From Pristionchus mayeri (taxonomy: Eukaryota; Nematoda; Chromadorea; Rhabditida; Neodiplogasteridae), in assembly GCA_036245805.1 (NCBI GenBank), contig BTRK01000004.1, positions 11,098,001-11,162,000 of the forward strand: DNA of 64,000 bases, read 5' to 3'. Below the pieces are notes generated by a model. The model was given only the letters and a program-made list of their open reading frames with translations, was not told where the DNA came from and did no database searches. Of this stretch, positions 30,404 through 41,768 are shown one piece after another (position 1 is the first letter of the stretch; the number at the start of each line of letters is the position of its first letter). Both the position numbers and the translations under genes were made by a program.

Positions 30404-31660
30404 ATGAACTTGGACATCGTCTTTGCGCTCTTTACTGTGGTAAAAAAATTATTCAGCTTGTCTCTCTCAGATCGAAGCCTCAGATTTCGTTTGTCGGATT
30501 GATTGCAAATACAATATCCCTCTACGCGATTTTCCGCTTCAAGTTGCTATATTTTTATTATTTCAAAAAAAATTGCATTCAGGCATCTCCATAACACTTT
30601 CGGTGCTCTATGCGCCGTTGAATCTATATCTAACATTGGCATTCTTCTCATATTTTTTCTCTGGTGCGGGATAGGGTCATACATGTACGATTTGCCTGAT
30701 TTAAACGATGACAGGGGACACGGGAAAACGGATTGGTCAAGTTAGCTAATATATCAAAATTTCCATCAATTGAACAAAAAACTCATTGGCTAATATTAAA
30801 CAGAAAAATTGTATGTGAGCAATTTGTGTAATCGAATTTTCGGGAAGATATATTTATATTTAAAGGTTGCTCTATTCTTTGCCAATTTAAAAATGTGCGT
30901 ACATCTCCGAGTATCCATCAATCGTATTTTCGCGATTCTTTTTCCATTCAAAGTGAGGGCAAACGTATTTTTCATTCTATAACTCCGATTATTCCAGTTC
31001 CGTGCAATGAATTTGACCGGTAAAATGACTATATTTTTGGGCGCTTCCACGATCATAGTTCCGTTCATTCAAGTGTTTCCTCTATTTTGGAGTAGGTGTA
31101 CTTCTGGATCGTTAAGTACAATAAAATGTGCCAGGCGACAGATACTACTTTGCGTACTCTCAACACAAAGCTGTCTGGGATTACGGCGAAACTCCGAGTA
31201 ACGATATCTACAATTTGTCAGCGCCTCTAGTTCTTTCTCCTATCCATTTTAACTTCAGTTACTGCGACTTTCTGATCTCCGTGTGTGCATATTTGTTCAT
31301 CCTTGTGGTAGATACCATTACTGTAATAGTTATATGGAAGGTAAGAAAACATGAATTTATCCGATAGAACATGTATATATTAGGATGACACTATTATAAT
31401 CTAAAAATCAGGCCCAAGATGCATCACTTGTAAATTCCACTATGCGAGAGCATCGAAAGAAGCAAATTCGTTTCTTTGTTCAAGTTAGTTTACAATTTAG
31501 TCGTAAATATTCCGTTCAGTCCGTTTGCCAAATGGTACCTGCTTTGACTGACAATTTTTCATTCACGTATTTCTCCCGATATGCAACGACAGATTGGGAG
31601 TGTTTCGTTACTACTTCGCTAGCATGGGTGATTGTACATGCACTAGACGGGTTAGTTTAG
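30404..31660 (+). pseudogene. srx-like chemoreceptor pseudogene D
   Basis: Best preserved of the four. ATG at 30404, TM1 (from about 30457), TM2 (from about 30583), TM3 beginning about 30866 with an open frame through VSINRIFAILFPFK, TM4, DRYYFAYSQHKAVWDYGE plus TM5 (31131-31340), RKKQIRFFVQ, and TM7 to VIVHALDGLV with stop at 31658-31660. The defect is in the first-loop exon. About 37 bases, including its acceptor, are missing near 30709 relative to copy B, and the following donor reads GTTAGC instead of GTAAGC. If that exon is skipped the TM2-TM3 join would be out of phase. Probably non-functional, but a shortened receptor cannot be excluded. Confidence 0.65.
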
Positions 31661-33566
31661 AATAGTTGTTCTATGATTGACTGGACAGGAGTTGCAGAAT
31701 TATCATGGACATCTTTCAAGCAAGACAACTTTTCATTCGGTATGAGCGCTCCTCCATCGCAGTTAGAAGAACGTGACTTGGGCGATTGAAATTCTTCAAC
31801 ATTACCTCACGCGGATGAATAAAACAACACTTGTTTTTAATTCTTCTATTCAAAAAAAACTAGTGGGCAACTACGCCTCTTTTAAAGTTCTCTGAATATT
31901 TAGAAAATAATCCAATTTGGATGCTGTAAAAAGCCTGTAAAATCATGGTTTTTACGCTTTTTTGCATCCATCCGCATACGAAATCATGAATCTGACCCAG
32001 CATCTGAGCCACGGCTACGGGTTACGGTAGCATTCGGTTACGGTAGTAGTACGCTATTGACGTTTTGTTTCGATCTTCTGATGAAATCATGAGTCTGACA
32101 CAACATCTGACCCAACACCACTTCGGGTTACGGTACGCAGACGGAAAAGTCAACACCTATTTTTTGGTCGTAAAAATTTGTCTTCTGGAAATTTCTGTAA
32201 TCTTTTTCGTCTGCTGACCTTGTATTCCGGATGGGGACATACTATCAAAATGCCGCTCGAAACGAACGCGCCAGACAAAAACCCTTTCAGTTTATTGTAT
32301 ATGTAGCAACTAGTGGGCAACTACGCCTCTCCAAACTATTTTCCGACTGATTACCAAAATGTGGCAAAATCATGGTTATCACGCCGCGTCCGAACCAACG
32401 CAAGGCATCGATGCATTGAACTGATCGCCCATTGAAAGCATGAATCTGACCCAGCTTCTGACACATCGTGACGGGTTACGGTAGATCTCAATCACTGTAG
32501 CAGTTAAGTATTGATGTTTTCCGTCCATCCTCCGACGAAATCATAAATCTGACACAGCGCCTGGCCCACGGCCACGGGTTACGGTAGCGGTTACGGTAGC
32601 TTTCGCTTACAATATGAGTACGGTATCGATGATCTCCATCCATTCTCTGATGAAATCATGAGTCTGACACAAGATCTGACCCAACGCTTCGGGATACGGT
32701 AAGGACAGACGGACATAGCAACACTATATTTGTGGTCGTAAAAATTGTTCTTCTGGAAATTTCTGAAATCTTTTTCATCTGCTGACCTTGTAATTTAATT
32801 GCACATAAACTTTCAAAATCCCATCCGAATCGAAAGCGTCAGACACAAAAAGCTTTCAGATTATTGTAAATGTTGCAACTAGTGGGCAACTACGCCAAAG
32901 AAGTTCCCGGATTATTTAGAAAATTATCCCCTATTTATACGGAAAAATCACGGTTCCTATGCCGCGTCCGTCCAAATGCCATAATCGACGTTTGCAATCG
33001 ATTCTCTCACGAAATCATGAATCTGACCCAGCGTCTGACCCAGCGCACTGGGTTACGGTTGCTTACGGTTACTGTAGTAGTACGGTATTGACGTTTTGTT
33101 TCAATCTTCTGATGAAATCATGAGTCTGACACAACATCTGACCCAATACCACTTCGGGTTACGGTACGCAGACGGAAAAGTCAACACCTATTTTTTGGTC
33201 GTAAAAATTTTTCTTCTGGAAATTTCTGAAATCTTTTTCGTCTGCTGACCTTGTATTCCGGATGGGGGCATACTATCAAAATATCCCTCGAAACGAACGC
33301 TCCAGACAAAAACCCTTTCAGATTATTGTAAATGTTGCAACTAGCGGGGAACTACGTTCTGTCACAAGTAGGCAACTACTTTTATGTTTTACGAGCTTAA
33401 AATAACGGACTCGTGACTTGGATACATGTCTTTCAGTTTGAAAAAGTTTTAGTCATACCTATGACCCGGCGAATATTATCTGACCCAGCGCTAATTTTGA
33501 CCTACCGTAATCATATTTTATTTTCCCCACCACTCCCTGGCTTTTCGAAGCATGGCAAAACGTTTT

Positions 33567-33636
33567 GACGCCGACGGGCAACGAACCCCCAACTTCGTGT
33601 TTGCCAGTCCATCGCGTTAGCCACCCGGCCGTGATA
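33567..33636 (-). other. tRNA-like sequence (Pol III box A/B-like), copy 1
   Basis: On the minus strand the text GGCCGGGTGGCTAACGCG resembles a tRNA D-arm/box A, and GGGGGTTCGTTGCCCG resembles a T-arm/box B, about 70 bases in all. The acceptor and anticodon stems do not pair properly, so it is probably a tRNA pseudogene or tRNA-derived module. Most similar in layout to a class with TGGCCGAGTGG, but the anticodon cannot be named. Confidence 0.5.
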
Positions 33637-34300
33637 AAAATATGACATATGTTTCAAAAAAATTTAAATAATAGGACGATAATGATTTACCAAAGAAACA
33701 ATTTAATTGCTGCGTTTTTCAAAAAGTCATGAATGCGCAACTTGGAATAATAGTTGCCCCAGTTGACTCTTGGGGAGTACGGTGATCGATTGGTCCGAGA
33801 TTCTGGGAATAGAGTTACCGCGGCCAAGCAAGCCCATCGGCACTATTGGATTGTGGATACAGCACAAGGGCTTTGGCAGCTGAGAAATGAGTAGCTACCG
33901 TACCGAACAGACGGAAAAACCTTTGTTTTTTGGACCTCCTGAAAATTTTGCCGGAGGGACCAAAGCTGTTCTTGTTTCTGCTGAGCATGTCCCCCGTTGC
34001 CGCTCCCAGCGCCCCCACTCCCACACTCCCACAAACCCCACAGCAAAAAAGCTTACGGTTTACTGGTAATGTAGCAACTAGCGGGGAACTACGTTCTGTT
34101 ACAGGCACGCAACAACTAAGTTTTATGAGCTTAAAATAACGGACTCATGACTTGGATACAACGTTTTTCAGTTTGAAAAATCTTCGTCATATGTATGACC
34201 CAGAAAAAAATACGTGACCCAGCGCTATTTCTGACCTACCGTAATCAAAAGTTATTTTTGCCACCATTCTCAGGCTTTTCGAAGCGTGACAAAAGGTTTT

Positions 34301-34369
34301 GACGACGACGGGAATTGAACCCCGAACTTCGTGTTTGCCAGTCCATAACCTTAGCCACTCGGCCACGAT
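34301..34369 (-). other. tRNA-like sequence, copy 2
   Basis: Counterpart of 33567-33636 one repeat unit later. GGCCGAGTGGCTAAGG and CGGGGTTCAATTCCCG are closer to consensus boxes A and B. The stems still pair poorly. The two copies differ at about ten positions, mostly in loops and stems alike, which argues against selection for a tRNA fold. Confidence 0.5.
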
Positions 34370-35096
34370 AAAAATGCAAAAATATATTTAAATTTTTTTT
34401 AAATAATAAAACGGCCATGATTTACCAAGGAAAAAATTTATTTACTGCGTTTTTTAAAAAGTCATGAATGCGGAAAATTAGCTTGGAAAATTAGTTGCCC
34501 CAGTTGACTTTTGGGGTGTACGGTAATCGATCGGCCTTGGCCAATCATGTAGATACGCACTTTAAGGTTGCTGGTACCACGCATGGTTTTATAAAAAGAC
34601 GCAATTTTCGAAAAACCGGACAGACGGCCAGAATGACACGGGTTTTTGAATGTCCTGAAAAATTTCTCGAGGGGACCAAAGCTGGACATGTTTCTGCTGG
34701 GCATGTGCCCCGTTGCCGATTCCAGCGCCCCCACTCCCACACCCCCACAAAGCCCACAGCAAAAAAGCTTACGGTTTACTGGTAATATAGCAATAGCAAC
34801 ATGTATTAAAGCTGAAAATCGAATTCTGCCACATATTTGTATTCTTTGTTAGTTTCGTACGAAATATGCAGGAAATTTTTAAAAAAATCTTCCTAGAAAG
34901 TAGAATTTAATTTCGTTCAAAAAATATAAAACACATGTGGTCGAAAGCCCGTTAATTAGTTTACTACAGTATCATCAGATAACGTAGAGCTCGAATGATT
35001 TATCTGTACTTCCGGGGTCAAATAGTCTTTACCAACGACACGATACTGGCAGCTCTCCAAATGTATTATGTGCAGAAATTCGCTGCACTCGAAATC

Positions 35097-35207
35097 TGGG
35101 TTGTGCAAAAAAATTACGGACTCTTCATTCCGCATACTCTCTCGCACTGTCTGACCGGCTGAGAGAGTGTGCGGAATGAAGATACCGTAAAATGTTTGCA
35201 CAACCCA
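35097..35207. mobile_element. 110-bp hairpin MITE (copy of 24465-24574)
   Basis: Same GGGTTGTGCAAAA ends and CTCTCTCGCACTGTCTGACC core. Confidence 0.8.
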
Positions 35208-35613
35208 GCTCGGAATGCAGTTGTTTTGTTGGCGACGCTGCATCTTACTCGTCGTAAACCTTTCGTATCTGATATTCCTAACCTTTCTAGTCCCAATACA
35301 TCGTTTTTTTTTCTTGCTTTTTTTCTTTACGTTTTTTTTCTTGCTCGAATGCGGCACGTGTTCGAAATCTGTTGACAACGACTGCATTACGCAGCGCGAT
35401 ACATGGCTCTATCATTATACTACACTTACACTTTATTCTCCTGCAGAATAGGGATAAAGCCCAGAAGGCAGGGAACGGAAATAAAGTGGAAATATAGTGC
35501 TTTGCGAATAATGAACAGCGAAAAGTGCATCTTATCCACCCGATAAATATGCCATGTGCCGTTCAGTTGTTTACTACAATCAAATATATTCTGCAGTCTC
35601 AGTGGCTGTAGAT

Positions 35614-36317
35614 ATTGTTGTTAGATATCGAGAAGGCTCGAGACATTGATGACGGAAGTGGACGTTACACTGATGCAAACCTGGGATCTGAATCGCTTAG
35701 TTGCTCTTTATAACTGAAACAAAGACTACGCATCCTTACAAAATTCAAAAAAATGTACGTAGATAGCCATTAAAAAACCTTCGATATGTCGTGATCAAGT
35801 AGAGATTCGTGAATGTAATACAGGCTGTTTAATAAAAATAATGCGAAAGTTATTATAAAAATAATGCGAAAGTTGTATTATGTCGCATGAGCAATATAGA
35901 AATGGATGGACCATACCTAGATCAATCGGAAACTTTTTTTCTATGTACCGGAATTTTCTATAACTGTGCGAGAAATGTCAAGCTGCAGCTGCAGCATCTG
36001 CGGCTTCGGAGCGGGGACGTCAAGCGCGCTCACATCACGACTTCCTAAGCAGATTAGAGATAAACCAGCGAGTTGAATAACGCCATCCTTATTTTCATTG
36101 TACGCGAGTATCGCAAATATCCATTTTGGACAATTCCTTTTTGTCTGGTAAGAAAGAAATGGTGTCGAGCCTCAGTGCAGCCAGTTGATTCTCGCCAAAC
36201 TATAGTGAAGCGAATATTTTAGGCTACTGAACAGGATGTTGCAGTGTAATATATTATAATTGATATAGTCCTATAAATGGGTAAAAGTTAATGTACCGTT
36301 ATAATTTTTTCGTAATA
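35614..36317. other. Intergenic, no gene recognised
   Basis: Unique AT-rich sequence after the duplication ends. An AATAATGCGAAAGTTATTATA direct repeat of about 20 bases occurs twice near 35838-35875. Nothing else supported. Confidence 0.4.
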
Positions 36318-37229
36318 TTAGGTTCGTGCAAAAGTCTTGCGGTTTTTTTATCTTTTCCCTTCCATCTTCCTTTCAGTTTGACCGATGACCTTTCGTATAT
36401 TAATTACTAATGAGGCCTTGCATACTCTTTCATATACACACCCTATCAGCATTGCCCAATCGGAGAGGCGAGAGCAGGACAAAGTTAAAATTGCGAAAAT
36501 TTATCCATCGAAAACGAAACATTTCTCAATATTATGTTTCCTCTGAAGCCTGAATGCCCAATTCCTGGTGGTTATATGAGGCTCTCATCTTTACCCTATA
36601 CATTCTTTTTCTCATGGATGATGGAAGTTACATCCTTTTGAGAAATGCATTGATCTGGAAATGACTACATATTGAATTTTTATGTTGATTTCGCATATTT
36701 TTGAAAAATGAGAAATTCAAATTTTCTGAAACGAGAAAGGTGCAGACGCCAATATTTTTTCTGAGAATAAACCCTCTTGGTGTGTGAATATAGCGCACTC
36801 GTAGTGAAGCTTGTATGCTTGGTCTTCGATGTAAAAAATCCGAAAAAGTTTCATGTAGCCTGCATCGACAGCATATTTTCAATAGTATGTAATTCGGTCC
36901 AAACGTAATCGAGACACAGTTTAAACATATTTTCTGAAAGGGTATACGTGATACTTCCCAGACATCAGTATGGGCAGGTTTCGTGAATATTGCCAACAAA
37001 TATCCAGTAAAATACATTTAATGCAAAATTTTGAGCATCAATTTCAATTGGGTTTATCATAATTTCTTGCGTTGAATGCGATATCGGATTGATTGAAATG
37101 TGTGTATGTAAAGTACAAGTATACCTCTAAACAATACTATGTTTGTTAGTCATTGTGATTTGGGACGAGAGAATTATGATAGTTCAAAGTACGGACACAA
37201 AAAACCGCAAGACTTTCGCACCAGCCTGA
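36318..37229. mobile_element. Mariner-type non-autonomous element, 912 bp
   Basis: Left end TTAGGTTCGTGCAAAAGTCT and right end (complement) TCAGGCTGGTGCGAAAGTCT, both running on into TGCGGTTTTT, are flanked by TA (36316-36317 and 37230-37231). These ends resemble the TTAGGTTGGTGCAAAAGTAATTG... termini of mariner elements. The interior has frames of 129 and 89 residues on the minus strand but no transposase motifs that I can see, so it is presumably mobilised in trans. Confidence 0.8.
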
Positions 37230-37231
37230 TA

Positions 37232-37765
37232 TTTCACCATTCCTATAGCAAAAATCAATAGCACGCAAACATATAGATATTGGTGGGCGTTGCCTATCAG
37301 TATTATCTCGGAAAACACCTTTTGAAAGGTAATCCGACCTGAAATTAGATGATTACGTCTTCGATATGCTGATGAATTTGAGCGATGTGTCTTTCGCTTC
37401 CTGTGTTTTTCCTTCTTTTCTCGATTTTCACAGAGTTCATAGTAAACAACCATTCGAATAGTTGAGAGATCTGATGAGGCTGGTCAAGATGTTGTACATC
37501 TTGTACACGTAACAATTGTAGCAATGCGGAAGGAGCTTAGAATTGCAGTTCCCTTGCCCCTGTAATCAATGAGCATTGTCAGCGTTGTATTTGTTTCGTA
37601 ATATATTCTCCCAGCCGGTTTATTTCGTGTGAAAGAATCCCTGCGATTATGCGCATAAGTATTTTTGTGTGCACACCTTACGTAATAATGCTACTTCCTC
37701 ATTCATATATGTATCATAGAACATGTACCAGTGGAGCCAGAAACTGTTGTACCTGAATTTTCGTC
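37232..37765. other. Intergenic, no gene recognised
   Basis: Separates two mobile elements. No repeat or gene supported. Confidence 0.4.
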
Positions 37766-38519
37766 TTAAGAGACGGTCCGCGAGAAAACGTAAGATCTGG
37801 CTGGGGGTCCCGGATGAGGTGTTTCCAATTATCACGGAAATGGGACCGGGATACCAAATGCTGATTGCAGGTGGTCTATCTCAGTCCTCCAGGAACTTTT
37901 TTTCGACCAAAAATTGTTTGCCTGTTTTAATAGCCTATCTTGTGTATTTTTACGTGAAAATGACGAATTTCATAGTCTGGAGTGTTAGAAATTACGTTTT
38001 AGTTGATAAAAGTCGAAAAAACCTCTAAAAACGGCCCATTTTGGCACTTTTTCAAAGTTTCCGAAAAAGATTCTCGCAGAACCCCTAAATTGTTTTGATT
38101 GAAAAACACTCTGCAGGTGGTAAGACGTCCGATGTATCAATTTGAGCCAATTATCGGAACCCCCTTTTCGGCTATTACCTCTCAAACTTGGGACTCTCAT
38201 GACCGTTTGATTTTATAAACGTATCCATTTTTATAATTTTTAGTTTCTACGAGCCATAATTGAATATAATCATCATTTCAAGTCAAGTTCTTCGCATTCA
38301 ACCCATTTAACCCGTGCTGGAGTGCGTTTCTTTTCCATACAACGGCTCGAGTCGATTTGACCCCCAAGCTCACTTTGGCGCAGTATTTTGGTAACGATAT
38401 CTCTACAACTAAAGATTCTAAACGTGCCAGATCGGATATGTGTATCACCAATGATGTTTTGAAGAATCGGCCTGTTTAATCTGCCAGAAATGTGCGAGAA
38501 AAAGTTGCGTAAAAAGTTC

Positions 38520-39535
38520 GCGAACTTCTGATTCTCTCCATTTCGCATGCTCTCTCTCTTTCTCTAACCAGGTCGATGAAAAGTTCACGAACTTTTCGAC
38601 GATGTTCGAAAATGTTCGAAAATCATACTTTTCTTTTGTTTTACTTACTTTTATAAACTATTTTTGCTTTTAACTTATGATTTCTTATAATGACAACCTT
38701 CCCTTAGCTGGAATAGCTTCAGAATACAGCGTAGTGAAAGTAAACAGGGTTGGAGTATTTTTTTCGAAAATGGGTCACCACTTTCCCCACCCTGTAATGT
38801 CAAGCTATTCCATCAGAGGGAAGGTTGTTCTTATACGCAGTCATAAGTTAAGAGCAAAAATAATTGATAAAAATAAGTAAAACAAAAGAAAAGTACGAAT
38901 TTCGAACGAATTTATGCCGGTTTTTAACGAACTTTTCAAGGAGCTGCGTGAAAAGTTAGAGAAAGGCGAGAGAGCACGCATTCTTGAGAGAGGGAAAAGG
39001 AAGTAAACAATCACTGCTTCATTTTCCCTCAAGAACGCGTGCTCTCTCGCCTTTCTCTAACTTTTCACGCAGCTCCTTGAAAAGTTCACGTACTTTTCGA
39101 CGAACTATGTTCGAAATTCGTACTTTTCTTTTGTTTTACTTATTTTTATCATTTATTTTTGCTTTCAACTTATGACTGCTTATAAGAACAACCTTCCCTC
39201 TGATGGAATAGCTTGACATTACAGGGTGGGGAAAGTGGTGACCCATTTTCGAAAAAAATACTCCAACCCTGTTTACTTTCACTACGCTGTATTCTGAAGC
39301 TATTCCAGCTAAGGGAAGGTTGTCATTATAAGAAGTCATAAGTTAAAAGCAAAAATAGTTTATAAAAATAAGTAAAACAAAAGAAAAGTATGATTTTTGA
39401 ACATAGTTCGTCGAAAAGTTCGTGAACTTTTCAACGACCTGGTTAGAGAAAGAGAGAGAGTACACGAACAGGAGAGAATCAGAAGTTCGCGAACTTTTTA
39501 CGCAACTTTTCTCGCACATTTCTGACAGATTAAAC
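38520..39535. repeat. Nested palindromes within the TTAA element
   Basis: A 1-kb palindrome is centred near 39005. Each half contains a second palindrome (about 38685-38845 and 39170-39335) with arms AACCTTCCCTTAGCTGGAAT and its near complement. At the centre of each sits a 57-bp piece with ends CAGGGTTGGAG and CCCCACCCTG. The 67-residue frames on opposite strands at 38677 and 39339 are mirror copies. Confidence 0.8.
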
Positions 39536-39559
39536 AAGCCGAATATTAATTTGTTTGGG

Positions 39560-39985
39560 GACCACTCATAGACATTACAAGTTTGCAATAGTATTGTATA
39601 TCTCAGTTCCGGGATTCTATCACAAAGTTTTCCACCGGTAGAAGGCTAACTCTTACTTTTTAAGAGCTCTAATGTTAAAATTCGGATTCTACAAATGAAA
39701 ATACATTAATGCAAATCGATTTCTAATGTTTCCGTCATTTCGACTTTTCCACCCCCTACTACCCCCCAGGAGCAAAAATATGAAAAAATATTTTTTTACC
39801 AAATATTACTCAATTTGTAGTTGTATAATGTATTTTCATTCGTAGAATCCGAATTTTAACATTAGAGCTCTTAAAAAGTAAGATTTAGCCTTCTACCGGT
39901 GGAAAACTTTGTGACAGAATCCCGGAACTGAGATATACAATACTATTGCAAACTTGTAATGTCTATGAGTGGTCCCCAAACAAAT
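39560..39985. repeat. Side palindrome in the TTAA element
   Basis: Arms about 39560-39720 and 39835-39985 share CACTCATAGACATTACAAGT, CACCGGTAGAAGGCTAA and ATTCGGATTCTAC with their complements. The loop includes CCCCCTACTACCCCCCAGG. Confidence 0.75.
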
Positions 39986-40713
39986 TAATATTATTCAAAA
40001 CATCATTGGTGATACACATATCCGATCTGGCACGTTTAGAATCTTTAGTTGTTGAGATATCGTTACCAAAATACTGAGCCGAAGTGAGCTTGGGGGTCAA
40101 ATCGACTCGAGCCGTTGTATGGAAAAGAAACGCACTCCAGTACGGGTTAAATGGGTTGAATGCGAAGAACTTGACTTGAAATTATGAATATATTCAATTA
40201 TGCCTCGTAGAAACTAAAAATTACAAAAATGGATACGTATATAAAATCAAACGGTCATGAGAGTCCCAAGTTTGAGAGGTAATAGCCGAAAAGGGGTTCC
40301 GATAATTGGCTCAAATTGATACATCGGACGTCTTACCACCTGCAGAGTGTTTTTCAATGAAAACAATTTAGGGGTTCTGCGAGAATCGTTTTCGGAAACT
40401 TTGAAAAAGTGCCAAAATGGGCCGTTTTTAGAGGTTTTTTTCGACTTTTATCAACTAAAACGTAATTTCTAACACTCCAGACTATGAAATTCGTCATTTT
40501 CACGTAAAAATACACCAGATAGGCTATTAAAATAGGCAAACAATTTTTGGTCGAAAAAAAGTTTCTGGAGGACCACTTTTTTAAAAGTTGGTCTAGAGCT
40601 GAGATAGACCACCTGCAATCAGCATTTGGTATGCCTGATTGGTTGCACAGTTATTTAGAATATGTTCGAAAAACCCATCCGGGCAGTTCTTACGTTTTCT
40701 CGCGGACCGTCTC

Positions 40714-41312
40714 TTAACATTAAATCTATACTATAATGTAATCAGAGAAGCGAGGAGACGAGGAGTGAAAATTCTATGCTTCGGTCTGGGGAAATTAACA
40801 GGAATCCTCTCAACACTCGAAAGTCATAGAAGGTTATTTCATAACCCCAAGACAACGGAGAAGAGACCCTCTCATTCTCACATCGAGGAAGATCGACTCG
40901 ATAAAAGTCTACGAAGCTGCTGTTGCACGGTAGTAAAAAAAAACAAAAACATACCAAATATAAAGGCATTACATATGTAGCTGCGTTGCCAGACATATTT
41001 TTAAATAAATCTCGATCGTCCATTATTCCGGCGAGTGTGAATTTCACTATAAATTTCGTCAGTCGTTTTAGGGTCTTAGGAAACAATTATGACAACTTTT
41101 ACAGGAGGACTCTCAGCAACCGCGCGCGGTTAGAGAAACGAGAGGGTCACTCTCTCGTCTCGCGCGCTGTATCGATCCTTCCGGCTGACCATCGGCCAAG
41201 TTGTGATAACTTAGTTCAGAGCAGAGATAATAGCGTGAACATTTCAGAATCTCTTATCGTTGGGGAGAGCTAGGCAATGGCAATGAAAGTCAATCTTTTA
41301 GTTTTACCTTTG
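40714..41312. other. Intergenic, no gene recognised
   Basis: Two overlapping frames of 113-116 residues exist (plus and minus) without splice or domain support. A palindrome-like GAGAGGGTCACTCTCTCGTC sits at about 41139-41160. Confidence 0.35.
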
Positions 41313-41640
41313 CTACTCCTTTAAGGCTAAAAAGTTGATCACCATATAAATCTGTAAGCTATATTTTTTGTAGTACCTTGATACGGTATAAAATTTTAGT
41401 GCATCTTTTAGACCGGGGTTGGTTAGCACAAATATGACAGGGTTAATTGCAGTATAGATAAAATAAATGATTATATTTACCAGTTGTCCTAAAAAGAAAA
41501 TGTACATCCATGACCTAATCCCGTCCAATCTGTCTCGTTCTTTGATTTCCCCACGCTTGTCGCAATAAGCGGCGTAGCCAATGTCAAACAAAAAGCTATC
41601 CCCGCCTTTCCGTGTCCTCTCAATCTTGTATAAGAAGTCT
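41313..41640 (-). pseudogene. GPCR C-terminal fragment (TM6-TM7)
   Basis: The minus frame 41591-41313 contains a long hydrophobic segment followed by YTAINPVIFVLTNPGLKDAL, a TM7 with N-P and a short cytoplasmic helix typical of rhodopsin-like and nematode serpentine receptors. In another frame just upstream (to about 41640) GHGKAGIAFCLTLATPLIAT fits TM6. The two frames are joined only by a shift near 41510 and no intron of workable size lies between them. TM1-TM5 were not found nearby. The C-terminal tail is Tyr/Lys-rich (SRYYKKYSLQIY). Confidence 0.5.
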
Positions 41641-41768
41641 TTCTACCACTCCGTATGCCGCTATCAAACAGTTTCCTCCTTGTAACCCTTCGACATTCGC
41701 TGTTCTTTCACTTGTAACCACAGTGTCCTAGTGCTCACTACTCTGCAGTAGCCTTGCTCGTTCCCTGA

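Larger units (their letters stand above)
31858..34797. repeat. Tandem array of five 450-730-bp units
   Basis: Units start at about 31858, 32306, 32874, 33336 and 34070, each opening with GCAACTAGTGGGCAACTACG or a close variant. Units 1-3 share ATGAGTCTGACACAACATCT and GGGTTACGGTAG motifs. Units 4 and 5 (about 730 bp each) share a tRNA-like module and a CAGCGCCCCCACTCCCACA tract. The array is absent from the matching point in duplication copy 1 (near 22210). No protein-coding gene: the 60-97-residue frames in units 4/5 are compositionally biased and not conserved in frame between units. Confidence 0.85.
25151..35613. repeat. Tandem segmental duplication, copy 2
   Basis: Matches 16644-24974 in order: srx-like C, Wnt-like fragment, srx-like D, AT-rich flank, MITE and a shared right end (CAGTCTCAGTGGCTGTAGAT). 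Two insertions are private to this copy: the TTAA-flanked palindrome 26253-28796 and the tandem array 31858-34797. Confidence 0.9.
37770..40713. mobile_element. TTAA-flanked palindromic element, copy 2, with nested palindromes
   Basis: TTAA at 37766-37769 and 40714-40717. Terminal motif GAGACGGTCCGCGAGAAAAC on both ends, same pattern as the 26253-28796 element. The outer arms run to about 38540 and from about 39985. The inner sequence (38520-39535) and a side palindrome at 39560-39985 are nested. No transposase. Confidence 0.85.

Noticed and set aside
33567..33636. A functional tRNA gene
   Set aside because: Box A/B-like text is present but acceptor and anticodon stems do not pair, so it is listed only as tRNA-like.
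36628..37017. Transposase in the 912-bp mariner-type element
   Set aside because: The 129-residue minus frame has no helix-turn-helix or D,D34D motif; the element is treated as non-autonomous.
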